64,000 nt of DNA from Diacronema lutheri (GCA_019448385.1 JAGTXO010000001.1:2232001-2296000); one strand, 5' to 3'; positions 1 through 10,641 are shown, counted from the stretch's first letter. Notes: generated by a model not told the origin, from the letters alone. Translations and numbers: made by a program.

Positions 1-351
1 CACATCCTGGGACCGCGTGCGCGAATCACCGGACGCGTCGCTCTCGTGCTGAACTCTCGCCTGGTCTGCAGGCATATCGCTGTCAGCAGCTGCCGCGACG
101 CCGAATGCATCCGCGCACTCCGCATCTGGGACGAAGCGCTCCAACTCGTCCTTGAGCTTCGCCGTGAGCGCGTCCAGTTTGGATTTTGCATCCGCACGCC
201 ACTCACTCAGATCCTCTGCGACGCGCACGGCGCGCACCTCTTCGAGATCCGCCGCGAGAACTTTGAGCGCGGCCTCCGTGCGAAAGCGCACGGCCTCGTC
301 CTCCGCTCGCTGCGAGTGGAGGTCGTCGTGCGAGTCGTCGAGCGACTCCAT
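1..351 (-). CDS. C-terminal or internal exon of a charged coiled-coil protein (partial)
   Basis: The minus-strand frame is open from 351 to the window edge and reads as genuine protein, rich in Glu, Asp, Arg and Leu with heptad-like spacing (for example LDALTAKLKDELERF). The Met at 351 is the first in frame. The frame is also open further upstream without an ATG, so this may be an internal exon whose true boundary lies near 365-400. No domain is recognised. The rest of the gene lies outside the window, so function cannot be assigned. The next gene, the granulin, lies upstream on the same strand. Confidence 0.5.
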   Translation of the reverse strand, partial: MESLDDSHDDLHSQRAEDEAVRFRTEAALKVLAADLEEVRAVRVAEDLSEWRADAKSKLDALTAKLKDELERFVPDAECADAFGVAAAADSDMPADQARVQHESDASGDSRTRSQDV

Positions 352-587
352 CTCAACGGTCACGAAGGAAAACGTTTTAAAGAAAGCGCTGAGGTGGACC
401 GACGTCCCGAGGAAGGAGCTCGTTGAGCTCCTGAGCTCCTTCCTGGAGCTTTTCTCCCCCTCTCGGGCGGTCAATTTTGTCCTGGTCCTGCCATGAGCAC
501 GCCCGCCGGGCAGCACGCCCGAACGGGTCATCACCGCCGATGAAGGCCCGCCGGAGCACGCGAAGGTGCACAGGGGCCGTGCGCCCG

Positions 588-914
588 TCACTCAGCGTGC
601 TTGAACCTCCGACCATGCCCATCGCCGGAATGCACGAGGTCTGAGCGCTTGCTCACACAGCCGCCGGCCTGCAGGTCACACACGGGAAAGTCGGGCGGGC
701 AGCAGCTCTGCATGTCACTGCAGCATGTCGCGCCGCGAGCCTGGCAGCAAAAGAAATGCGTGCCCGCGTCGCCGCTCCTGCAGCACGTTTGGTCGTCGTC
801 GCAGTAGCGCTCGTCGCCGCAATAGATCGAGCGGCCGTGTGCGATGGACAGGGCCGCCAGGACGAAAACGGCGCTCACGTAGCGCCCTGTTCGACCCGCC
901 CGCCGCGCCCCCAT
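588..914 (-). CDS. Small secreted granulin-domain protein
   Basis: A 108-residue protein. An N-terminal hydrophobic segment (about residues 12-28, VSAVFVLAALSIAHG) looks like a signal peptide. It is followed by one granulin/epithelin cysteine pattern: single Cys, single Cys, four CC pairs, then two single Cys (about residues 33-86). That is the 12-cysteine ladder of animal granulins and of the granulin tail of plant papain-like proteases. Here the domain stands alone, with a short basic tail. The start at 914 is the ATG directly before the signal peptide; the longer open frame upstream has no such feature. It is divergent from MCTS1, 138 bases between start codons. A secreted disulfide-rich role is inferred; ligand or target is unknown. 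Confidence 0.8.
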   Translation of the reverse strand: MGARRAGRTGRYVSAVFVLAALSIAHGRSIYCGDERYCDDDQTCCRSGDAGTHFFCCQARGATCCSDMQSCCPPDFPVCDLQAGGCVSKRSDLVHSGDGHGRRFKHAE

Positions 915-1052
915 CGCGCCGCGCGTTCGCTCGTCGCCCGTGCCGCTTACGCTGGAGATCACCTGGAGATCACCCTGCGCGCCTGTTCCGAGCGAATTCC
1001 CTATGGGCAAGGACGTTTGGGGCCCTTCCCGTCGCCATCGTGGCCACGCCCG

Positions 1053-1952
1053 ATGTTCCGAAAGTGCGCTCCGCGTGCGCATCAGCACGCGCTGCGCCTC
1101 GCTGCATCGCTCACGGGCGTGCACTGAGCGCGACGACCCCGTGCGCGCGCGCTGCGCAGATTCGACCAGTCTTCCGTCACCGGCAAGAGCCAAGTCAAGT
1201 CGTCCGTGCAGCGCGGCATTCGGAACAGCATCGTCGAGCAGTACCCCAACCTTGAGGAGGAGATCGAGGACCTGCTGCCGAAGAAGGAGCCGCTCTTCGT
1301 GGTGAAGTGGTGAGCGCGCACCTTCGGTCGAGACGTGGCGCCTGATTGGGGCTGCGGCCTCCCGGCGCACGGCCACGCGAGGGAGTTTGGCTCAGGCCTT
1401 GGACTGCGTACAAAGCCGCGGCGCGCGGCATTTTGGGTCCCGGTTCCCAGTGAAAGGCGGACGAGCCTACGGTCGGCGCGTCTCCTTCGGCTCTCTGCGT
1501 CTCTGCTGGGCCGCTGCGCTGCTCATACCACGCCACGCCCACGGCGCGCGCCGATCGCGCGCAGCGCAAACCACGTGTCGCTCGTGGCGTCGGGGCACAA
1601 CTTTGTGCCGCTCTTCTTCCAGGTGCGGGACGGGCCTTTCGTTCCGACGTTGCGCACGCTGCACCAGTTCCCCGACCTCTTGCCCAAATACCGCGTCGAC
1701 AGGGGCGCCATCCGCTTTGTGCTCTCGGGCGCAAATATCATGGCGCCTGGACTCACGTCGGCGGGCGGGCAAATGGACGATGTGGACGCGAATGCGGTCG
1801 TCGGCATCTTCGCGGAGGGGAAGGAGCACGCGCTAGCGATAGGCGTGACGCTTTCGAGCACGACGGACATCCGCGAGACTAACAAGGGCATCGCCGTGGA
1901 GAACACGCACTACTTGAATGACGGGCTGTGGCATACGCTCTCGGTCGAGTGA
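1053..1952 (+). CDS. MCTS1: MCTS1/Tma20-like translation re-initiation and ribosome-recycling factor
   Basis: Three exons, 1053-1063, 1160-1309 and 1565-1952, joined by GT-AG introns, give 182 residues, the family's usual length (human about 181). The protein starts MFRKFDQ, keeps the N-terminal PKKEP segment, and has the C-terminal PUA domain with GAIRFVLSGANIM and the closing motif HYLNDGLWH. MCTS1/Tma20 pairs with DENR/Tma22 to release deacylated tRNA and recycle or re-initiate 40S subunits in the cytosol. Exon 1 supplies only three codons and two bases, so the start is decided by the splice and by the conserved MF-K-F N-terminus. Splice phases agree (11+150+388 bases). The stop is 111 bases from the convergent TIR-like gene. 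Confidence 0.93.
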
Positions 1953-2063
1953 ATTTTGCCACAGTCAGGTCCAAACTTCAAACCGCGTCAGTTCCCAGCA
2001 TTTCAGAACGGCCGCACCGCGCATGCGCAAGGCCCAACACCACTCGTGCGAAACGCCAGTCGC

Positions 2064-4430
2064 TCAGTCCTCCTGACTGCCGCGCACAGAGGGCAGCGGC
2101 GCGCGGCAGTGGAGGCCCGCAGGCCCCGAGAGGACGCGCGCGCACAGCTGCGGCGGCGTGCCGGCGCGCGCCGTGGCGCGGCTCACGCTGATTGCCTTCG
2201 CGCTCATCCGCCGCCGCGCCGCCGGAGCGGCTTCTTTGCCGTCGTCGCTCTCAACCGTCGGCGCGGCCGACTCGTCCGACGCGCATGACGGCTCGCGGCT
2301 GTGCTCAAACGGGTCGGACGGCGGCTCGTCGGACGCGCGCTTCAACGCGTTCTGCACGGCGCCGAGCACGAGTGGCATGTAGCCGCGCACGGTCGAGTTG
2401 AAGCACGAGACGCTCGCCAGCTCGACCGCGCGCACGAGCCGCTCCTCGTCGTGCGCACGGCTCGCCTGTGCGTACATGACGTGGAACGCGTCGAAAGAGG
2501 CGACCGTCTCGCGGTACTGCTGCTCGCTCTGACCGACGAGCACGATCTCGACGTCCTCGAGCCGCCCGCCCATCGCGCGCCACGTGTACAGCTCGACGCA
2601 GCACCAGAGACGGTCGGTGAACGTCGGGCCGCACAGCACGACCAACGTGCGGCACTTTGCGAGGAAAACGGGCATGCGCTCGAGGTGGCCGCCTGCACCA
2701 AGCGAATCATCGGCGGTGCGATCGTCGCACAGCGCATCGATGAAGGCGGTCGGCGCGGTGCCGCGCCGCGCCGTCTCCTGCCGCACCCACGCGCGCAGAG
2801 CGTCCAACCGCTCACGCCCGCCATCGTGCGTCGAATGGCATACGTAACAGTCGACGGTCGCGCATTCGGCGGTCGCGTCGCTGCCGGCGCCGCTCTGCGC
2901 CCATCGTAGCCGCGCCCGCGCTCGCTCGCCACCGGCCGCACCCCAGCTGTCGTCCGCTCGGAGCGCGTCGAGCGCCGCGTCGTCGAGCACGACCGCCCGG
3001 AACGCAGCGTCCGCCGCTTCGAAAATCCTCGTCGCGTCACAGTCGTGCCGCGCGAAGCCGATGAGCGGTGCGACGGGTGAGCTCGAGCCCTCCTTGACCA
3101 GCGCGCGCGAGAGCACGCGGTGCGCACGCTGGCGGAAGCCGGGCCAGAGCACGAGGCATGCTAGGAACGCAGTCGCGCCGCTCATGCCCGCCTCGAGACA
3201 CGGCCATGCGCTCGCGCAGCTCCCCGCGGCCGACGGCGCGAGCCAGCGGCGGAGCAGCGCGCCGGCTTGGAGCGTCGCGCAGCCGCCGATCGCGCAGCCC
3301 GACTCCGTCCAGAGCACGTTCAGTAGCTCGCTTGGGCGCGACCATGCGGCGAGGGCGTGAGCGCGCGCACGTGCAAGAAACCCGCCCCCGGCGAGGGCGC
3401 ACGTCGCCCACAGCGCGCAGACGGCAAGCGACGCGTCGGGCCGGCCCGTGTCGCACGTCGGCAACGTGGCGTCGGGCGTGCCGGATGCGCCGGCTGCCGT
3501 CGCAGACACGCACGCCGCGCTGCTGCCCAGCTCACGCACGGCGATCGCGTGCACGCCGGCCGTCATCGCGCAGACGATCGCGAGCTTGAGCGCAATGACG
3601 AGCAGGCACAGAGCGCGCACCAACGGCGCGAAGGATGGGTAAGGCAGCAGCGCGAGCAGCGTGAGCATGAGCGAGCACGCGAACACGCTGCCATGCACGT
3701 GCAGCGCCGGCGCATGGCACGAGGTGAGCCCAGGCCCGCGCGGCCAAGCAAGGTCGGCCGCGGCGACGAGTAGCGCCGCGACGAGCAGCGCCGTGCCCGT
3801 GCACGCGAGCGGCACCGCCACGCGCAGCTGCGTCGCGCGCGCCTGCTGCAGCGCGCGCTCGAGAAGCCGAACGACGTCCTGCCGCTTCTTGTCCTCCTCG
3901 CACGAGTTGCGCCCCGACGCGCGCAGCCACGCCTGCAGCGGCGCCTTGAGCAGGCCGTCGGACGCGCAGTCGAGCACACCGCCAAAAGTGCGTGCCGCGC
4001 TCAGCTGCAGCGAGGGCCGGCGCATGACCTGCAGCGGCGAGCACGACCGCTCGGAGCGCCACGATGTGGAGAGCGGGACTTCGACCGGCGCCATCGGCAG
4101 GGGCAGCAAGCTGGACATCGACTGGTGGCGCAAGGTCTGCACGCTCGCGTTTGGCGCGGCGGGCGCGGCCGCCGCGCCTGCCGCCGACACACGCGGTGTG
4201 CGTGTGGGCGTGCGCGTGGGCGTGCGGCCGGGCGTCTCGGCGGGAGACGCGGATCGCGACGTGGGCATGCCGTTCGCCGTGACGAGCACGACCTCGTGGT
4301 AGACCTCGCGAAGCATCTCGGCGACGTGGGCGCCGAGCATACAGTGCTGCGTGCCGATGAAGAGCCGGTGCTTCACCAGCCGGCCCGACGCGGCGCGCAC
4401 GTCCACCTCCGAGGATTCGGCGGACGCCAT
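2064..4430 (-). CDS. Multi-pass membrane protein with C-terminal TIR-like domain
   Basis: About 788 residues from the ATG at 4430. A short conserved-looking head (RLFIGTQHCMLGAHVAEML) precedes a low-complexity Pro/Ala/Thr stretch, then several membrane helices in the middle (for example VAVPLACTGTALLVAALLVA and SVFACSLMLTLLALLPY), then a cytoplasmic domain. That domain has the layout of the protist TIR-like family: CYVCHSTHD, PTAFIDALCDD, PVFLAKCRTLVVLCGPTFT, RLWCCVELYTW, then a Met-Gly-Gly and a beta-strand. The WC--E-L motif places a Glu where TIR NADases carry the catalytic Glu; activity is inference. Its ATG overlaps the stop codon of the upstream nucleoside-hydrolase frame (see findings), so the head may belong to one fused protein. 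The C-terminal tail is Ser/Pro/Arg rich. Further introns cannot be excluded. Confidence 0.72.
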   Translation of the reverse strand: MASAESSEVDVRAASGRLVKHRLFIGTQHCMLGAHVAEMLREVYHEVVLVTANGMPTSRSASPAETPGRTPTRTPTRTPRVSAAGAAAAPAAPNASVQTLRHQSMSSLLPLPMAPVEVPLSTSWRSERSCSPLQVMRRPSLQLSAARTFGGVLDCASDGLLKAPLQAWLRASGRNSCEEDKKRQDVVRLLERALQQARATQLRVAVPLACTGTALLVAALLVAAADLAWPRGPGLTSCHAPALHVHGSVFACSLMLTLLALLPYPSFAPLVRALCLLVIALKLAIVCAMTAGVHAIAVRELGSSAACVSATAAGASGTPDATLPTCDTGRPDASLAVCALWATCALAGGGFLARARAHALAAWSRPSELLNVLWTESGCAIGGCATLQAGALLRRWLAPSAAGSCASAWPCLEAGMSGATAFLACLVLWPGFRQRAHRVLSRALVKEGSSSPVAPLIGFARHDCDATRIFEAADAAFRAVVLDDAALDALRADDSWGAAGGERARARLRWAQSGAGSDATAECATVDCYVCHSTHDGGRERLDALRAWVRQETARRGTAPTAFIDALCDDRTADDSLGAGGHLERMPVFLAKCRTLVVLCGPTFTDRLWCCVELYTWRAMGGRLEDVEIVLVGQSEQQYRETVASFDAFHVMYAQASRAHDEERLVRAVELASVSCFNSTVRGYMPLVLGAVQNALKRASDEPPSDPFEHSREPSCASDESAAPTVESDDGKEAAPAARRRMSAKAISVSRATARAGTPPQLCARVLSGPAGLHCRAPLPSVRGSQED

Positions 4431-4539
4431 CAAGTGGCGTGTGCGCGGCAAAGCGCAACGACTGCGTCAGCATGGCGAGCAGGTGCGCGCACGCGGTGTG
4501 CGCGGTGAGCACGCGCGTATGAGCGAGCGAGCGGGGGAG

Positions 4540-4573
<34 letters not shown>

Positions 4574-5494
4574 CGGGGCCCCGGGCGGGGCGTGCGCACC
4601 GTCGTAAGGCTTGACGTAGCCGTTGAGGTGAGATGCAATGTCGGCGTTTGCGTCGAGCGCGCGCGCGCCGAGGAGCGCAAAGCGCTCGCGACTGAGGCCG
4701 CAGAAGGTCTCAAAGTACCACGCCTTGTCGCACCGCGCGGGCAGCAGCCCCTGACACAGCCGCTGCCACAGGCCGACGAGCCCGAGGAGCTGCGCGCTCG
4801 CCAGGTAGCGCATAATGGGGCAGTCGATCCTCTCGGCGAAGCTCTTAGCGAGCTGCATTGGCAGCAACGGCACGGCGAAGCGCGAGACGACGGTCATGGG
4901 CACGCCCTCGCGAAAACACGCGGCGTAGAGCGCCTCGGCGGCTGGCATATCGAAGCTGTTGTTGTTGCTCGTGTCGGGCACCCACGCGCCATCGCGCTCG
5001 CACCACTCGAGGCCGCCCTGTACAGCCAACTCGCGCACGCGGCTGACGACCAGCGCTGGCTCCTCGGCGAAAACGTCGGCAAAATCGCGAAGCGAAGAGA
5101 TGAGTACCACCGTCAGCGCCTGCGGTGCCGCCTCGCGCAGCGTGCGCAGCAGGAGCGCATGCCCATCCGTGACGAGGTGCGCATCGTTCACCTCGCCGTA
5201 CCCGTCGATCGCAAACTCGTGCGGGCGCGGCTCGGACGTGACGCCCGCCGAGCCGACGCCGACGGGCACGTTGCGTACGTCGACATGGTCGAGGATGCAG
5301 CGCGCGAGCCGCGCGCGCGCCAGCGGCTGACCGCCGCCGTTGCACACGACGGCCTTGAGCTTGACGACGTGGTGACGGTGAAAGATGGCGGCGACGAGAA
5401 GCGCCTTGGTGTCGTCCGGGTCCGGGCCGCAATCCGTGACAAGCAGTAGCTCAGGCACGTGCTCCGACCACCGACGCAGCCGCAAGCTTCCCAT
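4430..5494 (-). CDS. Inosine/uridine-preferring nucleoside hydrolase-like protein
   Basis: Exons 4600-5494 and 4430-4461 are joined by a 138-base GT-AG intron that contains a long C-run on the sense strand, giving about 308 residues. The N-terminal beta-strand with Asp cluster LLVTDCGPDPDDTKAL matches the Ca2+-binding DxDxxxDD signature of nucleoside hydrolases. NNSFDMPAAEAL matches the later conserved Asn/Asp region. The family hydrolyses the N-glycosidic bond of nucleosides. The ATG at 5494 is the first ATG before the core; upstream Met calls are non-ATG. After splicing the frame runs YDVVALC and ends at a TGA overlapping the ATG of the next reading frame. A one-base slip would fuse both. 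Cytosolic location is likely, as no signal is seen. Confidence 0.75.
4541..4573. repeat. 33-base G-run (C-run on the sense strand of the nucleoside hydrolase intron)
   Basis: A pure G-run on the plus strand lies inside the predicted intron 4462-4599. On the transcribed sense strand it is poly-C, so it could serve as polypyrimidine tract. Its exact length is probably unreliable in the assembly. Confidence 0.9.
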
Positions 5495-5732
5495 GAAGCG
5501 CGCGTGCACGGCGCCGCGACGCGCTGCGTGGACACGTCGGCGGACAGGAGTGCCCTCCAGGAAAGCTCTTGAAATCCTAAAGCGAATAACAAACTTTTCT
5601 CAGGTTTGTGCAGTCGGCACGCCGGTTCACGGCGGGAAACCAGGAAATGGCATCCCGCCGATCATCTGACTCTTCTCCCTGTCCGAGGCGTTTCAGTTCA
5701 AAGCCTTCAACCGAAGGTCCTCAGTCCGACTG
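5495..5732. other. Short intergenic spacer, no gene seen
   Basis: The upstream side of the nucleoside hydrolase gene and downstream side of the armadillo-repeat gene. It is locally AT-richer around 5575-5600. No reading frame with protein-like composition is seen. Confidence 0.5.
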
Positions 5733-8265
5733 TCAGGCCGCCGCCCGTCCACGCCACGCAAGGAGGACCTTTGGCTCAATCTGCTCGACAGGTACGATAT
5801 GGATTGAGCCGTCAACAAGGCTCGCGCGCACGCACGCATGCCCGTTGCACCACGCCGGCCCGAGCACACGGTGCACGCGCGTGACGCGAGCAGCGCGCGG
5901 CGACGGCGGCCCATGCGAGCTCGTCGCGAGGCCTCGCGGCCGATCCGCGCGGCCGAGGCGCGCCGGACGCGCCTCGAGGAGCGCGTGCGCCGCCTCCATC
6001 CGCGCCGTCTGCCTGCGCACCTCGCGGTGCAGCTCTTCCTGCCGCTGCGTCGGCGCTGGTGGCCCGCGTGCTCCACGCTGCAGTAGCGTCAGCTCGAGCG
6101 CCTGCCACGCGGCGCGTACGGCGCGCACGCAGGCGTAAAAGTCGCGCGTGCGCGCAACTGCCGGGCGCGCGCGCACCGCACCGAGCAGAGCCGCGTCGTG
6201 CAGGCGTGCTGCGGCGGCGGCAGCGCGCGCTGCGCGGCGAGGAAGAGCGTGTCGACGGCCATGCGGTCGAGGTAGCTGTGGCCATCGCGCTCGTAATCCT
6301 CCTCACGCACGGCCGTGCGCCACACGCCATCGTCGCTCCTTCCCTCGCTCCGCACCACCTGCTCGTCCACCGCGCGCGCCCACTTGCGCAGCAGATCGAT
6401 CACTGCGACGGATGCGTGCGTCAGCTCGACGTACAGTGCGTTCGCGTCGAGCACGCGGCTGCTGAAGCTGCTCGAGCACCGCAGCGCGCGCGTACGCGCG
6501 ACCGCCGCACGTGAGCCAAGGGCACACGCGCGAGCGGCGTGGCGGCGGGACGGAGGCAGCGCACGCGCGCGGGCGCACGCGCGCACGTGTCGCGCGCCGA
6601 GCTCGCCTCTCGCGCGATCTCGTGCAGCTCGCGCAGCAGCTCCTCGCGCGCGTCGATCAGTTGCTCGAGCGCACGCTCGAGCACGTCGACGCCCTGCGCG
6701 CCCGCCTCGCCGGGCGAGCCGCTCGGTGAGCGCTCGGCTGAGTCGGCCGCGCCCGTGGAGCGCGGCGTTCCGCCCCACGCGGCACGCGCGAGCTGCGTCA
6801 GGCCGCGCGCATCGCCGAGGCGGGCGATGGTCGGCGGCACATTTGTCAAAGACTCCACGCGCTCCACGCGCCCCGCGCGCGCACCGCCAGGTACGGCTGA
6901 GTCCGGGCGCCGTGTGGGCAGCCGTTGCGCCGATGGCGAGCGGCGAAGGCGCACGCGATCCGCGCTCGCTGGTCGCGCGCGCAGGGGCTGCAAGCGGAGC
7001 GGTGCAGCCTCACGGGTCTCGCCCGTGCGCACGCGCCGTGACGGCGGCGAGCGTAGCCGCGGCGCGTCGGCGGCTATGCTTGCCGCGCGCGCGGCGGCCG
7101 CCGCCTCGCGAGCGTCGCGGAGGCGCTCTGCATGCGTCGACGTCGCGCTCTGCCTGCGAAGTTGGATCGCGGGCGAAATCGAGGCGACGGAGCTTCGGCG
7201 GCTTGCCATGGTCGATGCTGCCGCCGCCGCCACCTTCGCCGCCGCCGCCGCCGCCGCCACCTCCGCCGCCGCCGCCGCCGCCGCCACCTCCGCCGCCGCC
7301 GCCGCCGCCGCCGCAGCGTACGGGGCGGCGGCCGAGCCCCTGCGCGAGCCGCCGCCAACGCCGCCGAACGGCGGCGTGCCCGACGTGCGCGGCGGCGACG
7401 GTGGCGCGTTCGCGTCCGTAGCACGCGCGGCACCCCACGCGCCGTCCGGCGCGTGCTCTCTCCTCGACGGCTCGCTTTCGCCCGCGTCCACGCCGAGCAG
7501 CAGCTGCTTTAACTCCTCGAGCGCCGCCTCGTCGCCGCCCGCCGAGCAAATCGAATCGGCGCTCGCAAGCCGCGGCAGCGGCGGGCGGCGCGCGGCGTCT
7601 GCGCCGTCTGCTGCGCTCGCCCGTCGGCGCCGCTCGGCGCGCGCGGCCATCCCGCGCGCGCGCGCCTGCACGCGCGCCGCAGCTTCATCCCGCACGCGCG
7701 CGCGCGTGCGCCGCGCCTCCGCACGTGCCGCCGCCTCCGCATGCTCGAGCGCAAAATTCCTGTTGGCGGTGTGCACCGGAGGTAAGTCTGCTGGCGCGTG
7801 CGCCTCCGCGTGCACAAAGTCGAGCGCCGACGCTGTCCAGTCGGCGCGCGCTCCCTCCCCCTTCTCCACGTCGTCGAGCGCACCGTCCGCCACGTCCGCC
7901 GCTCGCTCCGCCGCCACGTCCGCGCGGAAGCGAGCCGCCGCTTTTTCCTTTTTTGCCGCTTTGTCGGCTGCTGCGCTTGACGCGACCGCCATGTCTGCCG
8001 CGCGCACGCCGATCAGGTCGGCGGGCGCGACGGGCTGGCCGCTCGACACGCCAGCTGCGTCCTGCTGCATCCTCAGTGTGGCTGCGGCTTGGGCTCGAGC
8101 GAGGTCGTATTGTCGACTGTCGGCCTCGGCTCTCGCCTTGACCGCCCTCGATGCGAGGAGTACCCGCATGGCCTCCACCGCTGCTGCCAGCGCATACCCC
8201 TTGCTGCGCTCGATGGATGCGGCGGCGGCCTCCTCGGCTGCCCTGGCCCTCTCAGCCTCCGCCTC

Positions 8266-8306
<41 letters not shown>

Positions 8307-8344
8307 CTTCCTCGGCTGCCCTGGCCCTCTCAGCCTCCGCCTCG

Positions 8345-8380
<36 letters not shown>

Positions 8381-8422
8381 GCCTCTTCCTCGGCTGCCCT
8401 GGCCCTCTCAGCCTCCGCCTCG

Positions 8423-8457
<35 letters not shown>

Positions 8458-8499
8458 GGCCTCTTCCTCGGCTGCCCTGGCCCTCTCAGCCTCCGCCTC

Positions 8500-8536
<37 letters not shown>

Positions 8537-8577
8537 GCCTCTTCCTCGGCTGCCCTGGCCCTCTCAGCCTCCGCCTC

Positions 8578-8618
<41 letters not shown>

Positions 8619-8655
8619 CTTCCTCGGCTGCCCTGGCCCTCTCAGCCTCCGCCTC

Positions 8656-8696
<41 letters not shown>

Positions 8697-8733
8697 CTTC
8701 CTCGGCTGCCCTGGCCCTCTCAGCCTCCGCCTC

Positions 8734-8783
<50 letters not shown>

Positions 8784-8821
8784 CTTCCTCGGCTGCCCTG
8801 GCCCTCTCAGCCTCTGCCTCG

Positions 8822-8856
<35 letters not shown>

Positions 8857-8898
8857 GGCCTCTTCCTCGGCTGCCCTGGCCCTCTCAGCCTCTGCCTC

Positions 8899-8951
<53 letters not shown>

Positions 8952-8988
8952 CCGCCTCGGCTGCCCTGGCCCTCTCAGCCTCCGCCTC

Positions 8989-9028
<40 letters not shown>

Positions 9029-9130
9029 GCCTCCTCCTCAGCTGCCCTGGCCCTCTCAGCCTCCGCCTCAGCAGCAGCAGCAGCAGCAGCCTCCTCCTCG
9101 GCTGCCCTGGCCCTCTCAGCCTCCGCCTCG

Positions 9131-9163
<33 letters not shown>

Positions 9164-10641
9164 GCCTCCGCCTCGGCTGCCCTGGCCCTCTCAGCCTCCG
9201 CCTCGGCTTTCCGCACGGCCTTTGCGCGCATAGCCTCCGCCTCGGCAGCGGCGACAGCGGCAACGGCGGCGTCCTCAGCAGCAGCCTGCTCCTCGGCTCG
9301 GATGCGTCGTTCCTCCAACTCGGCCAGCATGTGCGCAAGGCCTTCCCTCTCCGCCTGCGCGGCAGCCGCAGCCTCAGCATCCGACGCAGTCGCTTCGGCC
9401 TCGGCCAACTCTCTCGCGGCCGCCGAGTTGCGCGCGAGGCGCTCCATTTCACCGATCGTCTCGTCGTCGTCGGCGCCCTCTTCTTCCTCACCACTCTGCG
9501 CCCACTCGTCCTCCGCGCCATCACCAGGCTGCGGCACCGAGTCGAAGGCAAGCATCTCCATCATCTCGCGCATCGCGTCGGCCGTCGAGCGTTGGCTCGC
9601 GCCTGGCGCGCGCTCGCTTTCGCGTTGCGCTCCTCGCGCGCCGCCGCCGCGATGAGGCGCCAGCTGAGCGTCTGTGGGCGGCACGCCAGTGAGCGGTACC
9701 ATGGATGGCGGCGGCGGCGCGGGCGTGGCGGCGATCAGCAGCTGCGCAGCGCGCGATTGCGCGCGCGCGCTCCGCCGGCGCTCGAGCCATGCGTGCGCGT
9801 GGCGTTGGCACGTGGTGATGGCCCAAAAAGTGAGCTGCTCGCTCTCGAGACGCTCCTGCACGAGCGCCTTCACCAGCTCAGCTCGCGCCTCCGCCTCCGC
9901 CGACGCTTCGGGCCGCTCGGCGGGCGCACTGGCGGGCGCCGCCTCCACGCGCTCAAAGTGGGCGAGGTTGTGCAACGTACTGCCCGCGTACTGGCGCACG
10001 CTCTCGTCGTCGGCTTCCATCAGCCGCTCAAGCACCTGTTCGACGTGCTCGCGGCGCAGCACCTCGCGCACCGCCTCGCTGCCGCCGTGCGTCATGTTCA
10101 TCAGGCCGGCGAGCGCGAACGATTGCGTGTGCTTGTCCACGTGGTCGACACTGCCGAGCATGAGGGACAGGCCGCCCTCGGCGAGGATCTGTGCCTGCGC
10201 GCCCATGTCGGCCAGATTGACCAGGCAGCACATCGCCGACATCGCGAGCGGCATGTCGGTCGGGCTGTTTCGGCTCGCCGCCACCAGGTAGAGCACTGCT
10301 CGGCTCTCGGCGGCCGCGCGCACAATGCTGCCCTCCTCCTCGCTCGGCAGCTGCGTGAGCACCTTGGCAAGCTCGGTGGCGTACGGCGCCTTATCCGCGG
10401 GCGCGGCCTCGCTCATTGCGTCGACGAGCGCCGTGAACGCGCCCGCAAACGTGTACTCTGCCGATTCCTCCTCAACCTCCTCCTCGGCGACCACGCGCAG
10501 CGCGCGCGCGTCCGCATCGCCGTACTCGAGCGAGCCGTCGTCATCGTTGTAGACTTTGTCTAGCCCGTCTTCAAAGCTGACGCCAAGCGCGTTCAGCGCC
10601 GACGCCTCGTACTCGTGGCCGTAGCCCTCGTACGCGGGCAT
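5733..10641 (-). CDS. Large armadillo-repeat protein with Ala/Glu/Arg repeat region and IQ-like motif
   Basis: Exons 6587-10641, 6182-6461 and 5733-6101 (introns of 125 and 80 bases, phases consistent) give about 1567 residues. The N-terminal third carries armadillo-like helices (for example ALYLV-type repeats, MSAMCCLVNLADMG, FALAGLMNMTHGG, RQYAGSTLHNLAHF). The middle is a tolA-like stretch of about 13 copies of EAEAERARAAEEE followed by poly-Ala, encoded by CAG/CTG repeats, and likely forms a long charged helix. A calmodulin-type IQ-like segment (AAARVQARARGMAARAERRRR) follows, then a basic low-complexity tail and a C-terminal exon pair (SRVLDANALYVELTHASVAV and a final DGSIHIVPVEQIEP). The ATG at 10641 replaces an apparent GTG three bases earlier. 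A cytoskeletal or flagellar scaffold role is a guess. It is divergent from PET117 by 67 bases. Confidence 0.75.
7214..7317. repeat. GCC/GCG trinucleotide tract encoding poly-Ala
   Basis: An imperfect GCC trinucleotide array inside the armadillo-repeat gene. It encodes runs of Ala interrupted by Glu-Val on the minus strand. Confidence 0.85.
8238..9215. repeat. Array of about 13 units: conserved 40-base block plus (CAG)n
   Basis: Each unit has a nearly invariant block encoding EAEAERARAAEEE on the minus strand, then a (CAG/GCA)n tract of variable length that encodes 5 to 16 Ala. Unit length differs mainly in the CAG count, and a CAA interruption recurs in several units. This indicates both unit duplication and trinucleotide slippage. 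All other frames are open as poly-Gln or poly-Ser, which explains the long antisense frames here. Confidence 0.95.

Noticed and set aside
3532-4713. Arg/Ala-rich 393-residue minus frame overlapping the TIR-like gene
   Set aside because: A different phase of the same strand with no hydrophobic or domain pattern; the membrane and TIR-like motifs lie in the other phase.
8089-10563. Long plus-strand frames of poly-Ser or poly-Gln opposite the armadillo gene
   Set aside because: They are antisense shadows of the CAG array. All frames of the repeat are open and composition outside the repeat is arbitrary, whereas the minus strand gives armadillo motifs and conserved helices.
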